In this document: piece by piece, positions 32,841 through 43,230 of the stretch | Position numbering within the stretch: position 1 is the stretch's first letter | Layout of the letters: each line of letters opens with the position of its first letter | Assembly: GCA_023101885.1 (NCBI GenBank) | Contig: JALPQD010000388.1 | Coordinates: 823,001-887,000 of the forward strand | Length of the DNA: 64,000 nt | DNA from: Typhlomys cinereus | Taxonomy: Eukaryota > Chordata > Mammalia > Rodentia > Platacanthomyidae | Direction of reading: 5' to 3' | Translations under genes and position numbers: made by a program | Notes under the pieces: model-generated | Database searches by the model: none | Told to the model about the DNA's origin: nothing | Seen by the model: only the letters and a program-made list of their open reading frames with translations

Positions 32841-34546
32841 GAAAGATAGGCACAATCTCAGGGTCAAAGGATGATTAAAGATACTCCAATCAAATGCAAA
32901 TAAAAAAAGCAGTAATAGTCCTAATATCGTACAAAATAGACTTCAAACCAAAGTAAATCATAAGAAATACAGAGACGATATAGATGAGGTACTATATGCT
33001 TGTCAAAGGAATTATATATCAGGAAGGACTCACAATTCTAAACATATATGTTCCAAACATAGGCTCACCCCCAATCATTAAACAAACACTGTGGTGCATA
33101 AAACCAATAAACCCAAACATGATAATACTAGAAAATTTCAACACCTACTCTCTAGACATGTCAGCAGGCCAAAATCTGAACAGGGACAGACAGGAATTAA
33201 ATCAAACCATAAACCAACTAGACCTGAAAGACAACTGTTGAGCATTCCATATATACATTTTTTCAGCAGTTGTGAAACTTTCTCCAAAATTGATCATGTA
33301 CTATTTCACAAATCAAGCCTCCACAAATATAAGAAATTGGAAATCACCACCTGTGCTCTATTTGACCATCTGGGAATAAAGATGTACATCATAATAAAGC
33401 AAATACCAGGAAGTACACAAACTCTTGGGAACTTAACAATATGCTACTGAATGAGGAATGGTAGACAGAAATAAAAACAGAAATTTTAAAATTTCTAGAA
33501 CTCAATGATAAAGGAAACACATCATATCAAAACCTCTGGTCCTAAGAGGAAAGTTCATAGCACTTGATCCTGCATAATAAAATGGAAACATCACAAGTGA
33601 ACAACCTAACAAAGCAGCTTAAAGCTTTAGAGAAACAAGAACAAACCAACCCCCAAAAAGTTGATGTTCAAAGACAAGCAGGATCAGAGAAGAAACAACT
33701 GAAATTGAGACCAAAAAAAAAAAAAAAAACCTACAAAAATCAACCAAACGAAAAAATGGTTCTTTGAAAACTTAATAATATTGAAAAAAACCTTAGTCAA
33801 ATTAACCAAAACCAAGAAAGAAAACCCAAATTGATAAAATTAGACATAAAAATGGAGCTATCACAACAGATGTAAAGGAAAATCAGAAAATCATAAGGTT
33901 ATTCTTTAAAAAATTTTAGAACACCACGTTTGACAGCCACAAAGAAGCAGATGAATTTTTTTAAACACAGCATAACAATTAATTAAATCACAAAGAATTG
34001 AGTTATTTAAATAATACTATAACAAGGTATGAAGTTGAAGCAGTAATTATGAATCTCCCAACAGAGAAAAGCCCAGGTCCATATGGATTCAGCTCAGAAT
34101 TCTACCAGATATTCAAAGAACAATTAATACTAATACTCCTTAAATTATTCCACAAAATGGAAAAGGAAGGAACACTTCCAAATTCTTTCTACAAAACCAA
34201 CATCACACTGATCCCAAAACCAAATAGTCAACAAAAAAGGGAAAAGTATAGGCCAATCTCATTGATGAATGCAGACACAAATATTCTCAACAAAATTCTA
34301 ACAATATGGATTAAAAAACATATCAAAAAGATCATCCGCTATGATCAGGTTGGGTATATTTCAGAAACACAAAGTTGATTTATTATATGTAAATCTATAA
34401 TTCACCATATAAACAAATGTAAAGACAAAATCCACATGACTCTCTCAATTGATGCTGAAAAAGCTTTTTAATAAAATCTAACAACCCTTTATGATAAAGA
34501 CCCTGGAGAAAATAGGGTTGGAAGGAACATTTCTCAACATATAAAG

Positions 34547-35049
34547 ACCACGTCAAAAGGGCATTCACTACCAGTGCATTTACCTGCTTAGCTGAATGGA
34601 TTTTTCCAGAGTGGAATCAGCAGGAATTAAATCAGGCTGGGTTAGAGGGATAGTGGAAAAGCCATATCAATATTGGATTTGTTTTAAAATCTAATCCTTT
34701 ATGTACCACGAAGCAGGGGGATGACATTTCACAGACATGACATCACATAAATTTCAACATAGACTACAGCTAAGGGAAAGATCAATAGCAGATGGGGTCA
34801 CCACCAACACTGCCCTGCCCACCTCCAAATATGCTAATATGTCTTAATGGCCTCAAAAGAACAGGAAGAGATATACTGCACTCCTGCCAGTTTCAAGGTA
34901 GGATGAGAATCACCCTGTCCCCTTCTGGGAAGGTCAGCAGGAGGCAGATCTCTACCATTGGCACAGGAGATTGTCTACTACCACTGCTACCACAGTGTCC
35001 CATCAACAACCTCAAGAAACTGAAGCTTTAAGTTTCAGTGTTCCCTACA
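34547..35049 (-). mobile_element. ~500-bp insert in ORF2, possibly an LTR
   Basis: L1 similarity stops after ATTTCTCAACATATAAAG (34546) and resumes near 35050. The insert read on minus begins TGTAGGGAACACTG (35049), as an LTR might, and holds GTACATAAAGG as a possible TATA region. I find no clear terminal duplication or matching copy, so the assignment is tentative. Confidence 0.4.
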
Positions 35050-36152
35050 ATGTCCAACAAGCTTATGGCAAAAATCATCCTAAATAGTAAAAAACTGGAC
35101 ATATTCCAACTCAGATCAGGAACTAGACAAGGCTGCCCACTCTCATCATTTCTTTTCAACTTTGTACTTGAATTCTTAGCAACAACCATTAGAAAAGAGA
35201 GGGAGATAAAAGAGATAAAAATTGGAAAAGAAGAAACCAGCTTTTCCCTATTGGTAGATGATATGCTCCTATACATCAAGGATCCTAAAGACTGTGCCAA
35301 GAAACTTCTGGAACTAATAAACAAGTTCAATAGAGTGGTAGGATACAAATTAACAATCAAAAATCAGTGGCTTTCCTATGCATCAAGGATAAAGAAAGAC
35401 ATCAGAGAAACAATGCCATTTACCATTGCTCCTAATAAAATGAAATACCTTGGAATAAGCCTGTCCAGGCATGTGAAAGATCTTTAGAATGAAAACTTTA
35501 AAACCCTAAAAAATAAGAGAGATTACAGAAGATACCAGAAGATAGAAAGACTTCCCATGTTCCTGGGTCAGCAGTATTAACATTGTTAGAATGACCACTC
35601 TACCAAAAATATACAGATTCAATGCATTAACAATCAATTCCACTTCAACTTTTCATGGAAATCGGCAAAACAGTCTCAGATTTCATATAAAAACACAAAA
35701 GACCCAGGATAGCAAAAAACAATCCCAAATAATAAAAACTCCACTGCAGCTATCACCATACCAGATCGTAAACTATACCGTAAAGCCATAATAATAAAAA
35801 CAGCATGGTGTTGACTCCAAAAAAGAGATACAGAATAATGAATGGCCTAGAAGGCTCAAATATGTGCACACTAACCTACAGCCAACTGATCTTTAATATA
35901 GGTGCAAAAAAAATCTACTGGAAAAAAAGACAACATCCTCAAAAATGGTGCTGGCAAAATTGGATGTCTATATACAGAGAAATGAAAATGGAACCTTATT
36001 TGTCTTCCTACATGAAAATCAATTCCAAATGGATCAAAGACCTCGCTGTTAGACCAGACACTATAAAAGTCCAAGAAAAAAAAGTAGGGAGAACTCTCAA
36101 ATCTATTGGCCTTGGTCAGCATTTCCTCAATAAGGACTCTGTAACAGTTAGC

Positions 36153-36812
36153 CTGCATGGTTGCTGAAAAATCAGTATCAAACCACTTAAGGGAACAAGG
36201 GGTTTATTCTTTCACTATAATCCAGTTACAGTTTGTAGTCCCATTTGACAGGAGAGCACTCACCAATGCCAGGGCTGAAGGAACAGGCCACACCATCACC
36301 ACATAATGGCTGAGAGAAGGATGATCCTTGCTTGCCAGACCATCATGTCTATCCAAGTGTACACAAGAATGCTGACTCTCTCAACCAGCTCTCTGTATTT
36401 TATTCCAGGGCTTAGTACCACCCACTATGGGCTGGGCCTTCCCCATCAGCATACAATCTCCTGCAATTTTCTCTGAGCTTAATTCAATAACTAATTTTCT
36501 ATAGGAGATTGGTGGATGGAGCAGACTCAGCACATGGTATGTGGGACTAGGCCCTGGACAGATGAATAAAATACAGAGAGCTAATTGAGGAAATTGGCAT
36601 CCTTGTGTATACTTGGCCAGACATGTTGGTCTGGCAAGTAAGGCTTGTCCCTTTCTCAGCTATTACATTGATATGGTATGGCCAGTCTCCTTGGCCTTTG
36701 GTAATGGTGCATGTTCTCCTGCCAAGCTGGACCAAGAACTGTAGCTAGACAATCATAAGAGAATAAACCCCTTGATCTCATAAACCATTGGATGATGATT
36801 TTATCAGCAACC
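36153..36812. mobile_element. inverted pair of MaLR-type LTRs (palindrome)
   Basis: 36153-36505 is a minus-strand copy and about 36510-36812 a plus-strand copy of the LTR family seen intact at 48046. The outer ends are CCTGCATGGTTGCTG and CAGCAACCATGCAG, reverse complements of each other. Both arms lack the 5' part of the LTR, so the arms meet head to head with a short spacer. L1 ORF2 flanks the pair, with about 350 bp of L1 missing between. Confidence 0.8.
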
Positions 36813-37289
36813 ATGCAGATTAACTACAAGAGATATCAGCTCACTCCGGTCAAAATGGTTAAGATCCAAAACACAAACAACAGCAAATGCTGGGATGGAT
36901 GTCGGGAGAAGGGTAACTTCAGCCTCATTCATTGCGTGTGGGATCATAAATTCATATAACCTTTTTGAGATCAATTTGGAGGTACCTAAAAATGTTAAGA
37001 ATTGAAGTTTCATATTACTCAGCTATAGTATTCCCAAAGAACATTGCATCCTGCATCTAACACATGTGTACAACTGTGTTCATAGCTATCCTTTTCACAA
37101 TTGCAAAGAAATTGAACCAACCTAGATGTCTGATGGTTGATGAATGACTAATGAAAATGTGGTATCTATATACAAGGGAATACTATTCAACTGTTAGGAA
37201 AGATAAGTTAATGAAATTTCTCAGTAAATGGATGGAACTGGAAGAAATATACCAGACACAGAAAAATGGGTGTTGTATGTTCCCCCTTA

Positions 37290-38370
37290 TAAATTTATCC
37301 TAGCATTAAACCCTCAGTCTGATGGAATAAAACAGAAACTCTCACAGCACCCATGAATGCAAAGGAAGAAAAGAACACAGAGAGCGTGGGGTGTGTGTGT
37401 GGGGAGGGGGGTTGAAACAGGATCTCAAAAAAGCAGAACCAAAAGAACATGGGTAAACAACTACAAAAGGCTTTTATGTTAAAAAAAAAAAAAGTCTTAA
37501 AGAAGGAAGAGCAAGAACAGGACACAGTATAGGATTGGCGTCCAGTTAACCAACCACCTGCTCACTAGCCCCTAAACTCCAACCCCCCCCATGACAAGGA
37601 ATACATGTCCATCACTGTAAACCAATCTAAACCAATAGTGAAAACTGACAGTAGACAGGATCTGATTTCTCAATACTAACCACAAGCACCAGAGAGTAAA
37701 CTTCCATCTAAATACCTCTCATTTTGTCTTTGGATAAGAGAGGCTCTCAACACCCGAACAAGAGGCAGTCTACTGAACTGAACAATGAAATAGACAGCAG
37801 CCAACCAGAATGCAGAGTACCAGAGATCTTGAGACACTCAATAGGAATAAGGCTAACCAAATCCCTTCCTATTCTAAGGCTCAGGGAATCTTTTGAAAGA
37901 GTAGGTGGTAAGACTTTAAAAGCTTAAAGATGGGGAGGTCACTGCTGGCCAGGAGATTCTTCTACTCAGGGTAGGACTGCTGCATCCAGGAACGCACTGC
38001 AATGAGATTTATCCTCACCAGACCTGCACAATGGCTGACATATCAACAGTCCCCCACGGATTGTCAAAGATCTCAGGAAAAATGGTTTCATGTAGTGAGA
38101 GCCGTGGGGTGTGGGGCTGGAGAGGTGAACAGGAGTGCCCTGTTCAGTGTGTCTGCCCAGGGAAGGACCGCTTGGTTTGCCACAGACACCTGAGCTCCCA
38201 CTGGAGCAGATATTACAGGAGGAACCCTGGAACCCACAGAAACAGACAGATAGTGGGAGGGAGAGGGATGAATTAGGGAAAGGAGGAGAATGTGGGAGAG
38301 AAAGCGGGGAGGGAGGAGAGAAGGACAGAGAAGGTAAAACTAGGGAAAAAAATAAATTAAAAAGATAAAA
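37290..38370 (+). other. old L1 3' UTR
   Basis: Follows ORF2 and ends in a purine-rich stretch (38253-38350, with AGGGAGGAGAGAAGG) and an A-rich tail. It differs from the 3' UTRs of the younger copies, which fits an older subfamily. Confidence 0.65.
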
Positions 38371-38372
38371 TT

Positions 38373-38450
38373 TGGGCTTTGAATGTACCTCAATGAGAGA
38401 ATACTTTCCTAGATTAAAGCAGGTTTTGGGTTTTATACCCAGCACTAAAT
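38373..38450 (+). mobile_element. ID-like SINE
   Basis: GGGCTTTGAATGTACCTCAA, then GAGAGAATACTTTCCTAG and TTTATACCCAGCACT, match the order of ID elements (tRNA-Ala derived) with heavy divergence. It sits directly behind the L1 tail. Confidence 0.6.
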
Positions 38451-38890
38451 TTTTAAAAATAATTAAATTTCTGAAAAAAGAAAAAAAAGCCTCTTCTGAC
38501 ACACAGCAACTCAAGGCATAAAACCAATACAACCACAAAATCACTGCCTCCAAGTCTACCTACACATGACCTCCGCAAGAGTGGGCCCAACAACATGACG
38601 CAATGAAGGAGGGAGGAATTCAAATGGCTCTGCTCCTCGCAGAGTGGTCGGTGATGGTCTGAGCTGGCCAGAGAATGTGACCCCCAGGCCTATGTTTCAT
38701 CAGATACCCAGGAACATACAAGAACAGACATCTATTGGACTCAATGGGACACATGTATGAGAAGGGGAGCCAGGGAAACTTGGAAAGAATTTATCTAAGG
38801 GGTGGAGGCAATGAGATTGGATAATGGGGGATGGAGAATAACAATATTTATTTTTCTGTACTTGCAACTAATTTAAATTTAAAGAGGCAG
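38451..38890 (+). repeat. possible L1 3' UTR remnant
   Basis: Purine-rich segments GGGGAGCCAGGGAAACTTGG and GGGGGATGGAGAATAAC resemble the 3' ends of some rodent L1 subfamilies. Not certain. Confidence 0.35.
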
Positions 38891-40073
38891 CTTCCAACAA
38901 ATTGAAAGCAAGCAGTAGTCTCCTTGTACAACATAAGCCCTTTTCCTGACAATATGAAATCTATCCTCAAATTACAAGCAAATTTATTTCTTCTCTGAAA
39001 TGAACAGAACTTTGTGAACAAGTTACATAACCAAAGACATCAAACTTTCAACCAGTTCACTCCGATATGTTCCTAGTATTTGAGGTAGATAGGACAGCCT
39101 GGGATGGAAAAGGAAATTTCCACAAATTTGCCTTCTAAAATGATCTAGGAGGGACCCAATGAGGACAGAGATAAGAAATCCAAAACTGAAATCAGGGTGT
39201 AAGGTTTGATTATTTCAGCATGTGCTGGAATAGATAACACATTCATCAAGATGAGGATGAGGAAAAGTAATGAGATTCAAAGTAAAGACCCAGAAAACTG
39301 AACAGAAGCTGGTAAAAGCGTTCTATGAAAAGGCAGACAAATGGCCAGAATATGAGAGAAGAGGTGAAGAGTTTCTGTCAGTGGGACATACCCTTCTCTA
39401 AAATCAGCTCTGTCCTTCACAGAGAATATCTATAAAGTAGAAGCATTGGATTTATCCACAAATATCTCTCCAAGCCATTTGCGTTCTTTATATAACTCAG
39501 AGAGAACAGAGCACTATGGTAAAAAGACAGTTTTAAATTCACTTGCAAATGAATCAGTAAGAATGCCAGATTGTTAGAATTTTAAAACCTATGAGAAGGA
39601 AAAATGGAAAACGTTTGATTCATAATTACAGGAATTTGGGTGACATCACTGGATGCTAATTGCTTTTTCACTGTTAAAGAAGGGGCTTGTTAAAATTGAT
39701 TTAGTTGGATTTAACACACTGTCCAAGAGCAGGTAAATGGAAATGATCTCCTCTATAAAGGACATGACTATTAAGAGAAGTAGATTGCTGTTCAGGAAGG
39801 GACTCTATAAAATACACATAAAAAGGTGAGGCTTAATTACAACCAGAAACAGTCCAGTCATGTGCTAGGAGACAAATGAGAATTTGTATGTGTTTTTGAC
39901 ACCTTAATGAGGTATTGGTAGGAATTTCATGTTAAATATATTGTTTTTCTTATTTTAAATCTATTGACTTTTCATGAATGTTCTGACTGGGTTTTCACTT
40001 TGTTGATAAATTATTAATAAGAAAATCCACAGTAATAATTAAAGTAGTAAAGATGAGTGTTTCATTTCCCTTA
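38891..40073. other. unique intergenic DNA
   Basis: No gene or repeat recognised. Confidence 0.4.
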
Positions 40074-40074
40074 T

Positions 40075-40161
<87 letters not shown>

Positions 40162-40173
40162 CTTTCTTTCTTT

Positions 40174-40216
<43 letters not shown>

Positions 40217-40231
40217 CTCTCTCTCTCTTTT

Positions 40232-40277
<46 letters not shown>

Positions 40278-40298
40278 TGTGTGTGTGTGTATGTGTGC
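40074..40298. repeat. (CTTT)n-(CT)n-(TG)n microsatellite
   Basis: About 140 bases of CTTT, a short CT run, then (TG)n from 40234 with single interruptions. It forms the 3' tail side of the minus-strand SINE that follows. Confidence 0.97.
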
Positions 40299-40510
40299 AA
40301 GAGGGCACTCGATTTTGAGTATGTGTATCTGTAAAAGCCCAAAAGTGACTTCGGGAATCATCCTGAATTGTTTTACTATCTTACTGTTTTTGCTCTAGGG
40401 TTTTCCAGCTCTGTCTTCCAGGACCAGGAATACAGGCCTCTGTCATATGCCCAGCATGTTTACTTGCGTTCTGGGGACTTGAGTTTAACCTCTGAGCCAT
40501 CTGGCCATCC
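40299..40510 (-). mobile_element. tRNA-headed SINE of unnamed family (minus)
   Basis: On minus: GGATGGCCAGATGGCTCAGA (good A box), TTCCTGGTCCTGGAAGACAG (shared with 56328), AATTCAGGATGATTCCCGAA and TTTTGGGCTTTTA, then the microsatellite tail. The start at 40510 is clear. Confidence 0.75.
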
Positions 40511-41077
40511 TTCCTTATTTTTTTAATGAAGTTGTTTAATGAAGTTGTTATTGTGTGATACATTTTACTTGGAGGAAGAAAATGTGCTCAAGGTCATTAT
40601 TTTGGTTCTAGAACAAAATGTACCCATTAGAAAAAAGAGAGGAAGAAAGAATGAGGGACAGGGGTGGGAGATAGAACCCCTATCTTCATGCACACAGGCT
40701 GATGTTCATTCAGAAAACTTCTCCAAACTCCAGCAGCAGTTTCTCCTCCTGATGGAAACTGCTATTGCCTTGGAGCCAGGGAAGCAAGCTTTTATAGTTG
40801 GAGCAGGGAGAAGGGATTTTGGGTTTGACCAGTTATCAGATAAACATTCTTGGTGGGATCTCTGGCTATCCTATTGCGTGGAATCTCTGTTTTTCTATAT
40901 GGTGCTGGATCTATCAGTGTCCATCAGATACTCTGAGGTTACCACCAGGTACTTGTATCCTGAATCATTTCTGAGAAATTTACAATAGTCTTTGCACCAG
41001 GCTTGGCAGCAGAGACTGGAAATGAAATCAAGAAGAAAGCTCTTTTTATTACCAGTGTGCATCCATACTTCATGTCC

Positions 41078-41112
<35 letters not shown>

Positions 41113-41600
41113 GAGGCTGAGGCATTCAGGACTATATATTATGTGTGTAGGTACAGAACTAGGCAGAGTGAATATGCAAGGCAGATTTCTTATCCTTTTT
41201 TCCCTATGATATCTGAGAGAGATGTTACAGCAGTCACTATAAGACACACAGAGCCAGCTTGACTTTGTATATTTCTTTTCTCTTGTTATCCCAGAGTAGT
41301 CTTGATCTTCCTTCTCTCTAGGTCTCTGTAGGTCCAAGTCTTCTCTCTCTCCTTCCTCCTCAGTCCTTCTTTCTTCCTTCATTTACATACATCAGGTTTA
41401 GGCCATTTTAGAGCAGCCATGATTTGAAGGTCTTTGAAAATCACTTCTGGGCTGGGTTTACTCTAAAGAAACATACCCTATTTATCTGGAGGAACTGACT
41501 CTGATCTTCCACAGAGATAAAGTTGCCAACTTCCTCCAACCCTCTGTTCATGAAAGGATGTGGAGACTAGTTCTCTATTGTAGGTTAAAAAAAATTGTAT
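40511..41600. other. unresolved sequence, poly-T tract at 41087-41112
   Basis: I cannot assign this. A 149-codon plus frame (40539-40988) has no recognised domain. A 26-base T-run at 41087-41112 could be the poly(A) of a minus-strand retroelement with little body left. Confidence 0.35.
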
Positions 41601-42010
41601 TGTAAGGGTTGCCACAGTATCAACTGGATTAGACCTCAATATAAACAGATTAATGAGATGTAGAAGACCAAAAGCTCCAATTAGGTTTGCAGAAACTACA
41701 GCTAACCAATGAGAAAACACCTTATAAATAATCCTGACCCTGACAGCCCTCTTTGGATGTCTTGCCCCTCAGGACATTCCACTGCTGGAATTTATGAGTT
41801 CCTACCTGACTTTTTTCTTCCCTCATGGATTCCATGCCTAAAGTCCCTGAATTGTCCAGGGCTCTCTTGCCCCTCATGGATTCACATCTGTGAGTTCCAT
41901 TCTTTCTATCCTCTAGTAAACTCTGTCTTAATCCTCTACTTGAGTTCTGGTTTCAATCTTCTACTCCTGAAAAAAGAACCTGGACATATAAAGAGTCAGA
42001 AGGGGCCCCA
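41601..42010 (+). mobile_element. LTR-like sequence with CCAAT and TATA boxes
   Basis: Starts TGTAAGGGTTGCC. It has CCAAT in GCTAACCAATGAG at 41700-41712 and TATAAAT at 41723-41729, the spacing of an ERV promoter. AGTAAA near 41916 might serve as poly(A) signal. No flanking duplication could be defined, so the ends are approximate. Confidence 0.45.
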
Positions 42011-42039
42011 GTAGCAAGATGACATGAGATGTTAAATTC

Positions 42040-42250
42040 AATCAGACATGGTGCTACAGATTTTAAATCCTAGTTACACTGGAAACAGGGGCAGGAGGAT
42101 CCCAGACTCAAAGTCTCTGGATGGACTATAGAACAACTTATGTGACTCAGTGAGATTCTGTCTAAAATGAACGAGAGACTTGAAATAGGGTTCAGAGTTC
42201 TAGTTTGTCTAGTATGGGCAAGGTCTCTGGCTCAATCTCCAGAGGGGGAA
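42040..42250 (+). mobile_element. B1-like plus ID-like composite SINE
   Basis: The first half resembles B1 (CATGGTGCTACAGATTTTAA, GGGGCAGGAGGATCC, GTGAGATTCTGTCT). The second half resembles ID (TAGTTTGTCTAGTATGGGCA, GGCTCAATCTCCAGAGG). The order fits dimeric B1-ID SINEs described in several rodent families. Highly diverged. Confidence 0.5.
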
Positions 42251-43030
42251 AAAGGGGATGTTCAAGACAATTCCAGATCAAATCCTTTGAAAGTTGAGTA
42301 TTTTTTGCTTTGGAATATTTTGGTGTTAGCATGTATTTTGTGTGGACAACAATGCATGTGTCAATGAAAGTGACACTTTCATTCTATCATGAACACTTTC
42401 TCTTAGTGCAGAAGCTGACAATGTTGGCTCTAGGATCTGGAAAACCCAGAAATTTAAGAAATTCTCCAACCCATTTGTGTTCTGGGGAACAATATACTTG
42501 GAAGATTCAGCCTTCATCACCAGATTTTATCACTCCTGGGTCCTTTTTCCCTTGTGGATATAGATCCAGAAAATACCTATATATTTATCTAAGTGATTAG
42601 GTAAGTTGCTTCCAGGCTGCACAGATCAATCTAAAACAAAGCTTGTTAAACAAACTTCCCTTAAGTTTTTCTCCTCCCCTCAGGCTTCTGAATTGACCCA
42701 TCCTTAGCCCAAGGCAGGAAAAACCTCCACTCTAATAGCTCTAGGTGCATGGGCTGCCCTTGGGGCAAAACATTCTCTGATCTGCTTCCCATTAAGCCTC
42801 CCTTTCACTGCCCTTTCCTCACATGGTTCTTTCTTTGTTTACTCTTCTCTGTGGAAGAAAAATTCTCATTGTCTAACCTTAGAAAATCCTGCAGAGCTTA
42901 CTGACAGAGGTTTGTCTCTGGTGATCTTTCTTCCTTTATTTCAGTATCCCTTCCCTCTTTCCTTTGCCTATTGCAATAATCTTTTTGAATAAGGCTCTTT
43001 CTTATTGAGTCTGATTTTTATTTTTTGGCA
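42251..43030. other. unresolved, possibly LTR-containing
   Basis: 42600-43020 ends with TTGCAATAATCTTTTTGAAT, reminiscent of an ERV R/U5 boundary, but no terminal repeats or duplications could be located. Confidence 0.3.
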
Positions 43031-43032
43031 GT

Positions 43033-43103
43033 CTAGAGGACTGAACCTGGCCTTCGTGCATGAGAAGCAGGTGCTCTACCACTGAAGTACAGTTCTAGCC
43101 CCT
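43033..43103 (-). mobile_element. ID-like SINE (minus)
   Basis: On minus: GGGGCTAGAACTGTACTTCA, GTGGTAGAGCACCTGCTTCT and AGGCCAGGTTCAGTCC. This is a clear ID-type tRNA-Ala-derived sequence. Confidence 0.75.
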
Positions 43104-43149
43104 TGATTATTATTCTTTTAATTTTGTAAATATAAAGCTTCAAGCAAAG

Positions 43150-43230
43150 GAAGATGTGAGAGTCAGGAGTAGTAGGATATGCCTGTAATATCAACACTCA
43201 GGAGTCTGAGGCAGAAGTTTAAATGGATTT
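43150..43230 (+). mobile_element. B1-like fragment
   Basis: GGAGTAGTAGGATATGCCTG, TAATATCAACACTCAGGAG and TCTGAGGCAGAAG correspond to the left part of B1. Confidence 0.55.

Larger units (their letters stand above)
32845..37290 (+). pseudogene. decayed L1 ORF2
   Basis: Endonuclease remnants lie at 32930-33330. Reverse transcriptase remnants are at 33998-34546 ([26 protein letters not shown]) and at 35050-35490 ([14 protein letters not shown]), followed by C-terminal remnants at 35580-36150 and 36820-37290. The catalytic motif reads LVDD instead of FADD at 35251-35262. The first ~250 bp of the endonuclease are missing next to the inverted block, and many stops and shifts are present. Confidence 0.85.
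29820..38370 (+). mobile_element. old plus-strand L1, heavily rearranged and invaded
   Basis: Probable 5' region at 29820-30022 and 31863-32040, ORF1 coiled-coil part at about 32040-32450, an inverted ORF1 C-terminal piece, ORF2 from about 32845 to 37290, and a 3' UTR to about 38370 ending in GGTAAAACTAGGG and an A-rich tail. It is interrupted by a young L1 (30023-31862), an LTR-like insert (34547-35049) and an inverted LTR pair (36153-36812). It is clearly older than the L1 at 4342, with many substitutions and stops. Confidence 0.8.

Noticed and set aside
40539..40988. 149-codon plus-strand frame
   Set aside because: No recognised domain. The region could be decayed retroelement sequence, and length alone is not evidence.
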